Shown piece after piece: positions 8,897 through 18,084 of a stretch of DNA of 64,000 bases. Origin of the DNA: WTJH01 sp049889695 (GTDB lineage: Bacteria > Bacteroidota > Bacteroidia > Flavobacteriales > Flavobacteriaceae); contig JBMHCX010000018.1 of assembly GCA_049889695.1 (NCBI GenBank), forward strand, positions 1 through 64,000. The letters run 5' to 3'. The notes under the pieces are model-generated. The model had not been told where the DNA came from and made no database searches. It saw only the letters and a list, made by a program, of their open reading frames with translations. Each line of letters begins with the position of its first letter. Positions within the stretch are counted from its first letter, which is position 1. Made by a program: the position numbers and the translations under genes.

Positions 8897-9351
8897 TTAC
8901 CCTCGAGAATTTGCGCCGCGTGAGTTTTTGTTTTTACCTTGTCAATAACTCGTTCGACAGTTCCATCAGCTCCAATGATAAAGGTCATTCGGTGAATACC
9001 ATCGTATTCTTTACCCATAAACTTTTTAGGTCCCCATACCCCAAAGCCTTCAATTAGAGACTTGGATTCATCGGCTAAAAGCGGAAAAGGGAAAGTGTAT
9101 TTTGTCGCAAAGTTCTTTTGCTTGGTCTCGGAATCTGCACTGACACCGTAAAGGGAGTAGCCAGCAGCTTGAAGTTCTGCATAGTGATCGCGAAGATCAC
9201 AGGCTTCAGCCGTACATCCCGGAGTATTGGCCTTTGGATAGAAAAACAGCACTACTCTTTTACCGGAAAAATCGGCCTGTGTTACAGTATTTCCTAAATG
9301 GTCAGTTGTTTCGAATGCGGGGATTGCGTCCCCTACTTTTAATGTATTCAT
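8893..9351 (-). CDS. bcp: Thioredoxin-dependent peroxiredoxin (BCP type)
   Basis: A 152-residue peroxiredoxin of the BCP/PrxQ group that reduces hydroperoxides with electrons from thioredoxin. The peroxidatic cysteine C46 and resolving cysteine C51 lie in NTPGCTAEACDLRD, the two-cysteine pattern of atypical PrxQ. It is cytoplasmic. The ATG at 9351 is preferred over a TTG at 9366 because homologues begin close to the LKVGDAIPAF stretch. Confidence 0.93.
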   Translation of the reverse strand: MNTLKVGDAIPAFETTDHLGNTVTQADFSGKRVVLFFYPKANTPGCTAEACDLRDHYAELQAAGYSLYGVSADSETKQKNFATKYTFPFPLLADESKSLIEGFGVWGPKKFMGKEYDGIHRMTFIIGADGTVERVIDKVKTKTHAAQILEGN

Positions 9352-9461
9352 TGCTTTTTTTTTCAAAGAAAATGAAAATTAATGTTCTAATTTCAGTTGC
9401 ATTAAAATTTTAAGCACATTCCTTTCAATTCTTTTTTCTACACCATCTGTAAAGAACCAAG

Positions 9462-9516
9462 TTGTACAGAAAAAGCAGTGTTGTCAAAAGTTCTCGACAG
9501 CACAACAACTGTACAA
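9462..9516. repeat. Interrupted inverted repeat between bcp and nth
   Basis: The outer arms TTGTACAG (9462-9469) and CTGTACAA (9509-9516) are perfect reverse complements. The inner arms GTGTTGTC (9478-9485) and GACAGCAC (9496-9503) pair with one G-U. A 10-base loop lies between them. The element sits in the 203-base gap between the divergent bcp and nth genes and could be an operator or an RNA hairpin. Confidence 0.55.
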
Positions 9517-9557
9517 ATAGAATCGTCTAATTTTTTTATTTTCACAAAAAACAGTTG

Positions 9558-10226
9558 ATGAAAAAGTCTGAAAAGGTTGCATTTGCGATAGAAACGCTGG
9601 AACTGCTCTACCCTGAGATACCCATTCCACTGGACCATAAAGACCCGTATACGCTTCTTGTAGCAGTTTTGCTGTCGGCTCAAAGTACGGACGTAAGAGT
9701 GAACCAAATTACTCCTAAGCTCTTCGCAGTAGCCGACAACCCTTATGATATGATGCGTTTGAGTGTGTCCCAAATTCGAGAGATCATTAAACCCGTTGGC
9801 CTTTCCCCTATGAAATCCAAAGGCATTCATGGGCTTTCGAAAATTTTAGTGGAAAAATATAAAGGGGAAGTACCGGCATCCATTGAGGCCCTAGAAGAAT
9901 TGCCGGCTGTAGGGCATAAAACGGCAAGTGTAGTGGTCGCTCAGGCTTTTGGAATTCCAGCTTTTCCCGTGGACACTCATATTCATCGGCTGATGTATCG
10001 ATGGGGATTTAGTAATGGTAAAAATGTAGTGCAAACAGAAAGAGATGCCAAGCGACTCTTTCCAAAAGAAAAATGGAACGATTTGCACCTTCAAATTATA
10101 TGGTACGGAAGGGAATACTCGCCCGCTCGAGGTTGGGATTTAGGACAAGATATCATCACCAAAACGATAGGTCGCAAAAGTGTGATACAGGCCTATATTA
10201 AAGAGTCTTCGAAGCGGAAGAAGTAG
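9558..10226 (+). CDS. nth: Endonuclease III, form without Fe-S cluster
   Basis: A 222-residue helix-hairpin-helix DNA glycosylase/AP lyase for oxidised pyrimidines in base-excision repair. The catalytic lysine K121 is in LPAVGHKTASVV and the catalytic aspartate D139 in FPVDTHIHR. The C-terminal region, IIWYGREYSPARGWDLG onward, has none of the four cysteines that bind the [4Fe-4S] cluster in E. coli Nth. The rest of the fold is intact. The ATG at 9558 follows an in-frame TTG. Confidence 0.9.
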   Translation: MKKSEKVAFAIETLELLYPEIPIPLDHKDPYTLLVAVLLSAQSTDVRVNQITPKLFAVADNPYDMMRLSVSQIREIIKPVGLSPMKSKGIHGLSKILVEKYKGEVPASIEALEELPAVGHKTASVVVAQAFGIPAFPVDTHIHRLMYRWGFSNGKNVVQTERDAKRLFPKEKWNDLHLQIIWYGREYSPARGWDLGQDIITKTIGRKSVIQAYIKESSKRKK

Positions 10227-10353
10227 AGGATTTCTGATCAACGTTATTCTTGTTGGCCTCAAAAGCTTTGGAAAAGGCCATAATACGCTTGATCACCTCT
10301 GGTCTAGGTTCGTCTTTAGGAGTAGAAGGTTTAGCAGAGTAGTTTTTTGTCAT
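10198..10353 (-). CDS. Small conserved-looking protein, 51 residues
   Basis: The minus strand encodes a 51-residue polar peptide starting MTKNYSAKPSTPKDEPRPEV and continuing with a helical IKRIMAFSKAFEA stretch. It has an ATG start and a TAA stop and overlaps the nth 3' end by 29 bases. The composition looks like a real short cytoplasmic protein and recalls small hypothetical proteins of Flavobacteriaceae. It is supported only by its composition and position, between the sigma factor and nth. Confidence 0.5.
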   Translation of the reverse strand: MTKNYSAKPSTPKDEPRPEVIKRIMAFSKAFEANKNNVDQKSSTSSASKTL

Positions 10354-10398
10354 ATAAGTACTATTTGCTCTTATAACGACAAAAAACGCAAAATCGTA

Positions 10399-10983
10399 TT
10401 AACGCGTCAAAACAATTTGATTCGTTTGAATGAGTTTACGAAGATTGATGATGGCATAACGCATACGCCCTAAGGCCGTATTGATGGATACATCAGTGTT
10501 TTCAGCAATTTCCTTAAAACTCATATCTCGATAGATACGCATCATTAACACTTCTTTCTGATCGTCTGGTAAGGATTCGATTAAGTGCGATAGATCATTT
10601 TCGACTTGAGCATCGAAAAGCGCCTCTTCTATGTTACCACTATCGTCGCCAATGAATTGGAAAACATCGTAGTCGTCCCGATTTTCAAAAGTGGGAATGC
10701 GATTACTCTTTCTAAAAAAGTCGATAATTAAGTTATGTGATATGCGCATCACCCAGGGCAAGAATTTCCCTGTTTCGTCATACCCCCCTTTTTTCAGCGT
10801 GCGAATTACTTTGATAAAGGTATCTTGGAAAATATCCTCAGCAGTATCACGGTCCATGACCTTTGAAAAAATAAAGTTGTAGATACGTGCCTTGTGCTTT
10901 TGAATTAATTGCTCTAGAGCGTATTCATTCCCATCGATGTAGGATTCTATAAGTAAAGCGTCTGAGGGGTAGTTGATAGCCAT
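10399..10983 (-). CDS. RNA polymerase ECF-type sigma factor
   Basis: A 194-residue sigma-70 factor with regions 2 and 4. Region 2 covers about residues 22-90 (KARIYNFIFSKVMDRDTAEDIFQDTFIKV) and region 4 about 130-185 (LPDDQKEVLMMRIYRDMSFKEIAENTDVSINTA). No anti-sigma gene lies beside it, unlike the ECF factor at 44944, so it is probably a conserved stand-alone factor of Flavobacteriia. It is transcribed divergently from uvrA with 166 bases between them. Confidence 0.9.
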   Translation of the reverse strand: MAINYPSDALLIESYIDGNEYALEQLIQKHKARIYNFIFSKVMDRDTAEDIFQDTFIKVIRTLKKGGYDETGKFLPWVMRISHNLIIDFFRKSNRIPTFENRDDYDVFQFIGDDSGNIEEALFDAQVENDLSHLIESLPDDQKEVLMMRIYRDMSFKEIAENTDVSINTALGRMRYAIINLRKLIQTNQIVLTR

Positions 10984-11149
10984 AACAATACCTGTTTAAA
11001 CGATTAGAGTTCGAAATTAAATAGCGTATTGTTGTTGTATAGGCGGATATATTTTTTGTAAATATAGTTTTTTTATTTTGAAACACCTAAGGTTTAGCAC
11101 TTAAGATGTCATAAATAAAAACAATTAATCGTATTTTCGGCACTTGCCT

Positions 11150-13939
11150 ATGAAAGATATTACCACCTTAGATCCGAAAGAAAATATCATTATTAAGGGG
11201 GCCCGATTGCACAATCTCAAAGGGGTTGATGTGGCCATACCGCGCAATAAAATGGTCGTCATTACTGGTCTTTCTGGTTCAGGAAAATCGACCTTAGCCT
11301 TTGACACGCTCTATGCAGAGGGCCAACGCCGCTATGTGGAAAGCCTATCGGCCTATGCACGGCAATTCATGGGAAAGCTCAATAAACCAAAAGTGGATTT
11401 TATCTCTGGCTTAGCCCCGGCCATTGCGGTAGAGCAAAAAGTCAATTCTACCAATCCTCGTTCGACCGTAGGAACCAAAACAGAAGTCTACGATTATTTA
11501 AAGTTACTGTTTGCCCGAATCGGGAAAACCTATTCCCCCCTATCGGGAGAATTGGTCCGAAAAGATACAGTTACCGATGTCGTTGACCGGATAACGGCTT
11601 ATCCTGAGGGCACTAAATTGTTACTGCTTGCTCCAATTCCTATAGACAACTCAGCGGCTGGCGCCAAAAAAATAAAAGTGCTACAACAACAAGGTTTCGC
11701 TCGAATCTGGCTGAATGGAAAAATGGAACGTCTAGATCGTTTGGAAGAAGCTCCGTCGGATGACTTTCAATTAGTGGTCGACCGTATCATTGTACAGACC
11801 GATGAAGATTTTGTTCAACGCCTTTCAGATGCAGTAGAGCTTGCCTTTTACGAAGGAAACGGTACTCTTCAATTACTCTCCCTTGCAGACGAAGCCACAG
11901 AAGAGTTTTCCAATAAATTTGAACGGGATGGTATGGATTTTATAGAACCATCGGTTCATTTATTCAGCTTTAATAATCCTTTTGGGGCTTGCCCCAGTTG
12001 TGAAGGCTTTGGAGACCTCATCGGAATCGACCCTGAGCTAGTGGTTCCGGATACCAGCCTTTCCGTCTACGAACATGCCATTACGCCATGGAAAGGAACC
12101 GGTTACAAGAAATACTACAACGACCTGGTCAACAATGCCTATCGTTTCGATTTTCCGATACATAAACCTTATTTCGAACTTACAGCAGAACAAAAAGAGT
12201 TGCTCTGGAAGGGAAATAGCTATTTTAAAGGAATCGATCAGTTTTTTAAAAAGATTGAAGCCAAAAATTATAAAATCCAAAATCGTGTATTGCTCTCCCG
12301 TTATCGGGGTAAAACAAGCTGTACGAGCTGTGGGGGATCACGATTGCGGAAAGAAGTGTCCTATGTGAAGATTGGGGGGAAAGATCTCAGTGAACTTCTT
12401 TTTATGCCCATTTCGGAGCTCAAAGAATTTTTCGACCAGTTGCAACTAGAAGCGTCCGAGGCAAAAATTGCAGCTCGTTTATTGATAGAAATACAATCCA
12501 GACTACGATTTATCCAAAAAGTAGGCTTGGGATACCTGACCCTTAACCGGAAGGCAAATACCCTTTCTGGAGGGGAGTCGCAACGCATCAACTTGGCAAC
12601 CTCTTTGGGAAGTAGCCTTGTCGGTTCACTCTATATATTAGACGAACCCTCCATTGGTTTACACGCCCGAGACAACGATCGTCTGATCGAAGTCCTCCAA
12701 CAACTCAGAGATTTAGGCAATACTGTAATTGTGGTGGAACACGATGAAGAAATCATGCGTGTTGCCGACCGTATTATCGATATGGGCCCCGAAGCTGGTA
12801 GCTGGGGAGGAGAAGTTGTCGGACAAGGAAATTGGGATCAAATACAGACGACCGACAGTCTAACAGCAGACTACCTGAGAGGAATAAAGAAAATCGAAAT
12901 CCCTGCGAAACGTCGAAAATCCAAAGGACATTTAGAGGTTTTAGGCGCACGCGAAAACAACCTCAAGAATGTAGATGTAAAAATTCCTTTGGGAGTACTA
13001 ACAGCTATTACAGGAGTATCGGGTAGTGGAAAAACAACTTTGGTTAAAAAAATTATCTACCCGGCACTCCTGAGGCAGTTCGATATATTCTCCCATAAAC
13101 CCGGCGAGCACACGCTGATTCAGGGAGATATCGATCGGCTAAAAAGCGTAGAATATGTCGACCAGAACCCTATTGGGCGCTCATCGCGCTCCAATCCGGT
13201 TACCTATATCAAGGCCTACGACGATATTCGTACGCTATATGCCCAACAACCCCTTTCCAAATCCCGTAATTTTAAACCGAAACATTTCTCCTTTAATGTG
13301 GATGGGGGCCGTTGTGAGCAATGCAAGGGAGAAGGTGTTGTAAACATCGAAATGCAATTCATGGCAGATGTAGTGCTTCCTTGCGAAAGCTGTCAGGGAA
13401 AACGCTTCAAAAAAGAAATTCTTGAGGTGAAATACCAAGGCGTTTCCATCGATGAACTGCTCGCCATGACCATTACAGATGCTATCGATCTTTTCAGAAC
13501 ACAAGGAAAAGATAAATTGGTAAAAAAATTACAGCCATTAGCCGATGTAGGTCTGGGCTATGTGACCATGGGACAGTCCTCCACTACCCTCTCTGGTGGT
13601 GAAGCTCAAAGGATTAAGCTAGCCTCCTTTATCGCCCAAGGTGTGAGTCATGAAAAAGTACTGTTCATCTTTGACGAGCCCACCACTGGACTACATTTCC
13701 ATGACATTCAAAAACTGCTCAATTCTTTTGAGGCCTTGTTGGAGCGCGGTCATAGCATCATTGTCATTGAGCACAATCTAGACCTCATCAAATGCGCAGA
13801 TCACATTATTGATTTGGGACCTGAAGGCGGATTTATGGGAGGGAATATTGTGGGAGAAGGTACACCCGAAGAACTCATTCACATCCAAGCATCCCTAACA
13901 GGAAAATATCTGAAGGAAAAAATAGATCGCGGCTATTGA
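11150..13939 (+). CDS. uvrA: Excinuclease ABC subunit A
   Basis: A 929-residue UvrA, the damage-recognition ATPase of nucleotide excision repair. The first Walker A GLSGSGKST is at residues 40-48 and the second, GVSGSGKTT, is near residue 622. Both ABC signatures (LSGGESQRINLA and LSGGEAQRIKLA) are intact. Zinc-binding pairs are visible in CPSCEGFGD, CTSCGGSR, CEQCKGEG and CESCQGKR. The ATG at 11150 is chosen over a TTG two codons upstream. The stop overlaps the convergent flippase gene by seven bases. Confidence 0.97.
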   Translation: MKDITTLDPKENIIIKGARLHNLKGVDVAIPRNKMVVITGLSGSGKSTLAFDTLYAEGQRRYVESLSAYARQFMGKLNKPKVDFISGLAPAIAVEQKVNSTNPRSTVGTKTEVYDYLKLLFARIGKTYSPLSGELVRKDTVTDVVDRITAYPEGTKLLLLAPIPIDNSAAGAKKIKVLQQQGFARIWLNGKMERLDRLEEAPSDDFQLVVDRIIVQTDEDFVQRLSDAVELAFYEGNGTLQLLSLADEATEEFSNKFERDGMDFIEPSVHLFSFNNPFGACPSCEGFGDLIGIDPELVVPDTSLSVYEHAITPWKGTGYKKYYNDLVNNAYRFDFPIHKPYFELTAEQKELLWKGNSYFKGIDQFFKKIEAKNYKIQNRVLLSRYRGKTSCTSCGGSRLRKEVSYVKIGGKDLSELLFMPISELKEFFDQLQLEASEAKIAARLLIEIQSRLRFIQKVGLGYLTLNRKANTLSGGESQRINLATSLGSSLVGSLYILDEPSIGLHARDNDRLIEVLQQLRDLGNTVIVVEHDEEIMRVADRIIDMGPEAGSWGGEVVGQGNWDQIQTTDSLTADYLRGIKKIEIPAKRRKSKGHLEVLGARENNLKNVDVKIPLGVLTAITGVSGSGKTTLVKKIIYPALLRQFDIFSHKPGEHTLIQGDIDRLKSVEYVDQNPIGRSSRSNPVTYIKAYDDIRTLYAQQPLSKSRNFKPKHFSFNVDGGRCEQCKGEGVVNIEMQFMADVVLPCESCQGKRFKKEILEVKYQGVSIDELLAMTITDAIDLFRTQGKDKLVKKLQPLADVGLGYVTMGQSSTTLSGGEAQRIKLASFIAQGVSHEKVLFIFDEPTTGLHFHDIQKLLNSFEALLERGHSIIVIEHNLDLIKCADHIIDLGPEGGFMGGNIVGEGTPEELIHIQASLTGKYLKEKIDRGY

Positions 13940-15399
13940 CGAGGCTTACGCCATTCGTTCACAAAAGGAAGGATATGGGTGTGCAGTCGTCCTCCAATAC
14001 TCAGTCCGACATAGGCTATACTGATGATAAGCGAACGGATAACGATATCCCAAAAAGACCCCAATGGACCTTTGTAGGCCTGAGAAACGGCTACTGCTAC
14101 AAGTAAAATGATGAAAACTATTTTGAGATTTTCTTTTCCAAATGGGGTCAATTGCATTTTCTTGACAATTAGCAAATACTTCATCAGGTTAATGCTGATA
14201 ATCACTGTAAAGGTAGCATAGGCCGCACCTAACATTCCCCAGATCTGAATGGCATAATAGTTGAGAACGATTGCCGCTAGGGCTGAGCCCACCGAAAAAA
14301 ATAAGCTATACCGATACCATTCCGAATTGCTTATGATCTGGTTAAGGCATCCCAAAGCCATAGACGTCAGTTTTGCAGCGCCCACCCAATAGACCACCTC
14401 CAAGGCCTGCTTGTATTTCGGCTGACCGATCCAGTCGTAAAAATCAGAAGCATTAAGAGCGATGATTAAAAAAATGTATCCACTGCCCCACAACAGCATA
14501 ATACTGCTCTGCCGCAAAAGATGCTGAAGCTTTTCCAGCTCTTTGTTGTGCAAGGCCTTAGCGACCAAAGGGCTGATTATCTGAAACATAGCTCTCCCTG
14601 GTAGTTCTACCACCGATGCCATAAACAAGGCTACACTATAGTAGGCGACAAACTCTACAGTAATCAGCGCTGGGAGCATGGACTTGTCGATGTCTAAGAG
14701 AAGACTAGAGGCCGTTCCTGCCAAAAGAATAATAAAACTATAGTTGATTATGTCTTTAGCATGTGCTAATTTCTGAAGTCTGAAATGAGGACGATGCAAC
14801 CAAAAACCGTAGGCCGCAATGATTGCTAAACGGAGGTAATAACCGACCAACAAACCGTTTAAAAAAAAGTCAAAATCGATATTTGCAAATCCGTAAAGAA
14901 CTAAGAAAATACAAATCATCGATCGCGGGTAGAACTCCTTCAGAAAATTGCCGAAAACGGAATGAAGTTCTACTCTTAGCCAACTGTAGAATACTTCGAA
15001 AAAACCATTGGCCGCCGCAATGGCAAAAATGATATAGCCGTATTTCTGCATTTGGGGGTTTAATCCGAACAGCTGTGCGAGTAAGCGATCGCCAAAGCCC
15101 ACATATAAAAAGGTAAAAACAGTAATGAAAATAACGGGAACTAGGAGGCTCCAACTCAGCAAAACATGCTGTTCTTCTTTGGTCGAATAGCGGGGAAAAA
15201 AACGGATTAGGGCGTGTTGCAATCCTACAGAAATAAACGGTTGAAGCAGATTGGAAACCGCTAAAAGAGCAACCACCAAACCTTGCAACTGACTCCCTAA
15301 AAAAACGGGATATAAAAAAAGCGTATTGACAGCTCCCAACAACACCCCTGCTGCAATACTGAGTATATTCTGAATCGATTGTTTTGCAACTATACCCAT
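13933..15399 (-). CDS. Lipopolysaccharide/polysaccharide flippase, MOP family
   Basis: A 488-residue integral membrane protein with about 12-14 hydrophobic segments and few charged loops. It matches the polysaccharide-export branch of the MOP exporter family (Wzx/RfbX-like), which flips lipid-linked glycans across the inner membrane. It starts three bases after the YfhO-like gene stop on the same strand, so the two are likely co-transcribed and may serve the same surface glycan. No glycosyltransferase lies in this group. Confidence 0.8.
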   Translation of the reverse strand: MGIVAKQSIQNILSIAAGVLLGAVNTLFLYPVFLGSQLQGLVVALLAVSNLLQPFISVGLQHALIRFFPRYSTKEEQHVLLSWSLLVPVIFITVFTFLYVGFGDRLLAQLFGLNPQMQKYGYIIFAIAAANGFFEVFYSWLRVELHSVFGNFLKEFYPRSMICIFLVLYGFANIDFDFFLNGLLVGYYLRLAIIAAYGFWLHRPHFRLQKLAHAKDIINYSFIILLAGTASSLLLDIDKSMLPALITVEFVAYYSVALFMASVVELPGRAMFQIISPLVAKALHNKELEKLQHLLRQSSIMLLWGSGYIFLIIALNASDFYDWIGQPKYKQALEVVYWVGAAKLTSMALGCLNQIISNSEWYRYSLFFSVGSALAAIVLNYYAIQIWGMLGAAYATFTVIISINLMKYLLIVKKMQLTPFGKENLKIVFIILLVAVAVSQAYKGPLGSFWDIVIRSLIISIAYVGLSIGGRLHTHILPFVNEWRKPRQ

Positions 15400-15402
15400 C
15401 GA

Positions 15403-17844
15403 TTAACTAGGATTATTTTTTTGAATTCTGGCCATTGCCAAGAGCGCTAACACCCAAATGGCATAGCTCATCAGTCGAATATTTTCTCCTTTGCTAACCA
15501 CAGGCGGATCGAATTTAAATTCTACCTGATGCTCCCCAGCAGGAATCACCATGGCTCGGAGAACATAGTTAAGGGGAAAGTGTGGTGTTTCTTGTCCATC
15601 GACAAATGCTTTCCAACCGGGGGCATAGTACATTTCTGAAAAAACGACCAATTGATTGGCCGGACTGCTAAAGGAGTAGGTCAGCTGATCGGGGCGGCCT
15701 CCTGTGTAGGCAATGGAAGTCCTCTCCTGAGCAGGGCTAAATTGAAGCTCTTTCGGAACTTCGTTCTGCAAGGCCAAAGCAACGCTAGCAGGGTCGAGTG
15801 TTTCCATGGCTTTCATCAGCTGATCAGCATCTGAAAAATAGGCCAATGAATCGATCGCCCATGCAGGCCCCAAGGCGCTTGGGTTTTCAATTGCTTCCAC
15901 TTGCTGTTCTTGCGCTCTAATGACGTATTTAACATTTAAGAAATGAAGAGCAGCGGTCATTTGCTTTTCTTCCATTCGCTCCATCAATTCCTCGAAACGA
16001 CGTGGTTTTGCTCCGTGATAGCCACCCAAGGCCAGGTGATATTTGGAGGTCCTTGCGTTCGACAATCCCAAACGAGGCTCATAGACGCGAAAACGTGAGG
16101 TGTCTTGCAGGATCTTATTATCCGCCGCTGTTTTCGGAAAAGACTGGCTTAACTGTCGTGGAGAGACAAACAGTTCTGGACGGCTATAGCGATCGATGAC
16201 GCCGTAGAGATCTACAAAAATTAACAGGATTATAGCTCCCAAAATTGTGCCATGCTGTTTTGGGCGATAGGACATCCAAAGCAATAAGAGGGTCGTAACG
16301 GCAGCGAACAAGAACGTTCTCCATAGAGAAGCATCGAAAAGTTCTTGCCGACTTCGCAATAGGGCCGGCATTAAGCCCTCCCCGAGCACTTGTCGGTAGT
16401 AGACATCTGAAGCCCCTGAAAATGAGAGCATTCCTTCACTAAACCAAAGAATGAGTATCGTTCCAAAAAATAGCAGGGCGGTGTTTTTCAGGGCTGCTCG
16501 TTGTTTGTCGCCCGCCATTTGTAGGTATGATTGAAGCCCCAAGGCAGCAAGCCACGGCACCCCTAAGGCCAGCAATACTTGTATGGACGAGACTGCGCGA
16601 AATTTGTTGTACAGTGGAAAGTAATCGATGAAAAAACGGCTAAGTCCCTCAAAGTTTTTTCCCCAAGATAACGCCAGGGCTAGGGCTAAACCAATCAGTA
16701 AAGGGAGTTTGTATGGGCCCTTGTAGGTCCATATTCCTAAAATAAAGATGAAAAACACCACCACTCCTAAATAAGCGGGGGCTTCTAATATAGGCTGATC
16801 ACCCCAATAGGTGGGAGCATTGGACAGGAATGCTTGTACCTGAGCTCTGGGTACCTGTGCTTGTAAGAGTGCTGTTCCCAAGGCAGAGTCCATCGGTAAG
16901 GATTCGCCGGAAGCCCCTCCTTGAATTTGAGGAGAAATCAGATTAAAACTTTCAAAAATACCGTAGCTGTATTGGGTGATGTAATCGAAGTCCAAACCAC
17001 TGGTCTGCTCTTTGGGACTTCCATCAGGGTTTAACCGTAATTCAGAAGCACCCCGTGTGCTAAAGTCCGTGTATTCGGCTGTTGCTATTAGCGGTGGAGC
17101 ATTAAACCCCAATGCCAATACAAACGCAAGTATCCATGCGCCCACTGGTGATATAAATGTCTTCCAGGGCGCTTTCTTACGAATATTATCCACCAAGAAA
17201 AAGAGGATAAGCAAGCCCAGAAGCATCAGCATATAGTAGGTCATTTGGTAGTGATTTGCCCGAATGTTCATCCCTAGGGCTACCGAACTGACCAAAAAGC
17301 CCAAAAGCCATTTTCGCTGTTGGAGCAATACCCAACCACCGAAGACAAAAGGCATATAGGCAAGGGCAAGGGCTTTGGTGTTATGCCCGACCTGAAGTAT
17401 GATTAACAAATAAGTGGAAAAGCCATAGGCGAGCGATAAAAAGGCGGCAACGGGCCAAGATAGGCCACACATTATCCCTAAAAAATAGGCCCCTACCAAA
17501 TACAGAAAAAGACTGTGTGCAGGACGTGGAATGACACGGGTAATGCGGTGGATCCCTCCCAGCAAGTCATAGGCGTATTGGGCCCCTAACTGGTAAGTGG
17601 GCATACCTCCAAAGGCATTGTCGATCCAGTACAACTCCTCCCCTGTTTGGGCACGATGCTCTTGCAGTTGCCTCGACATAGCATCGTATTGAAGGATGTC
17701 TGACTGTTGAATTACCTTTCCTTGAAGTAATGGAAAATAGAAGCCAAGGCTCAAAACTACAGCAGCAAGGATGAGTCCAATATGGACCAGCACTGGAGTC
17801 GTGGCATTAGTCGTCCAGCTCTTCAAAATCGATGTCTTCGGCAT
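15403..17844 (-). CDS. YfhO family membrane protein
   Basis: An 813-residue polytopic protein with about 12-14 membrane segments in residues 15-560, a long extracytoplasmic part (about 570-780) and a final membrane segment near 790. The layout and the C-terminal VVFSEMYYAPGWKAFVDG motif match YfhO (PF09586). These GT-C-like proteins are linked to lipid- or teichoic-acid glycosylation in Firmicutes. The role in Bacteroidota is not established. It overlaps the preceding DUF4834 gene by 38 bases. Confidence 0.85.
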   Translation of the reverse strand: MPKTSILKSWTTNATTPVLVHIGLILAAVVLSLGFYFPLLQGKVIQQSDILQYDAMSRQLQEHRAQTGEELYWIDNAFGGMPTYQLGAQYAYDLLGGIHRITRVIPRPAHSLFLYLVGAYFLGIMCGLSWPVAAFLSLAYGFSTYLLIILQVGHNTKALALAYMPFVFGGWVLLQQRKWLLGFLVSSVALGMNIRANHYQMTYYMLMLLGLLILFFLVDNIRKKAPWKTFISPVGAWILAFVLALGFNAPPLIATAEYTDFSTRGASELRLNPDGSPKEQTSGLDFDYITQYSYGIFESFNLISPQIQGGASGESLPMDSALGTALLQAQVPRAQVQAFLSNAPTYWGDQPILEAPAYLGVVVFFIFILGIWTYKGPYKLPLLIGLALALALSWGKNFEGLSRFFIDYFPLYNKFRAVSSIQVLLALGVPWLAALGLQSYLQMAGDKQRAALKNTALLFFGTILILWFSEGMLSFSGASDVYYRQVLGEGLMPALLRSRQELFDASLWRTFLFAAVTTLLLLWMSYRPKQHGTILGAIILLIFVDLYGVIDRYSRPELFVSPRQLSQSFPKTAADNKILQDTSRFRVYEPRLGLSNARTSKYHLALGGYHGAKPRRFEELMERMEEKQMTAALHFLNVKYVIRAQEQQVEAIENPSALGPAWAIDSLAYFSDADQLMKAMETLDPASVALALQNEVPKELQFSPAQERTSIAYTGGRPDQLTYSFSSPANQLVVFSEMYYAPGWKAFVDGQETPHFPLNYVLRAMVIPAGEHQVEFKFDPPVVSKGENIRLMSYAIWVLALLAMARIQKNNPS

Positions 17845-18010
17845 AGGTGTGTTTTTGTGGGGGTTGTTTTGGTGGTGGAGGTGGCTGGGTGTGCTGCTCG
17901 GCCATTTTTCGAACCAGCTTTTGAATCAACCACGGAAGTAGCCAACGGATAAGTGGGCGCCTGAACACAAAACTTAGCAACAATAGACTACTTAAAATCA
18001 AAAAAATCAT
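17807..18010 (-). CDS. DUF4834 family small membrane protein
   Basis: A 67-residue protein with an N-terminal membrane helix (residues 2-30), a proline run at about 43-51 and an acidic tail (EDIDFEELDD). This is the layout of the DUF4834 family, a small Bacteroidota family of unknown role. It overlaps the YfhO-like gene and is probably the first gene of the three-gene unit. A TAnnTTTG box ends five bases before its ATG. Confidence 0.75.
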   Translation of the reverse strand: MIFLILSSLLLLSFVFRRPLIRWLLPWLIQKLVRKMAEQHTQPPPPPKQPPQKHTYAEDIDFEELDD

Positions 18011-18015
18011 CAGTT

Positions 18016-18023
18016 CAAATGTA
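18016..18023 (-). promoter_or_regulatory. -7 promoter box of the DUF4834-YfhO-flippase unit
   Basis: The minus strand reads TACATTTG, an exact TAnnTTTG match, five bases before the ATG at 18010. No clear -33 box is at the normal distance. A leaderless transcript is expected if this box is used. Confidence 0.5.
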
Positions 18024-18084
18024 ATTATTCTAATCAGAACATCGGCTGCTTGAGCAATATGCCTTAAATTCGTCCTTTAACCAA

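Noticed and set aside
12038..12591. Several frames inside uvrA on both strands
   Set aside because: Shadow frames of an intact, highly conserved uvrA.
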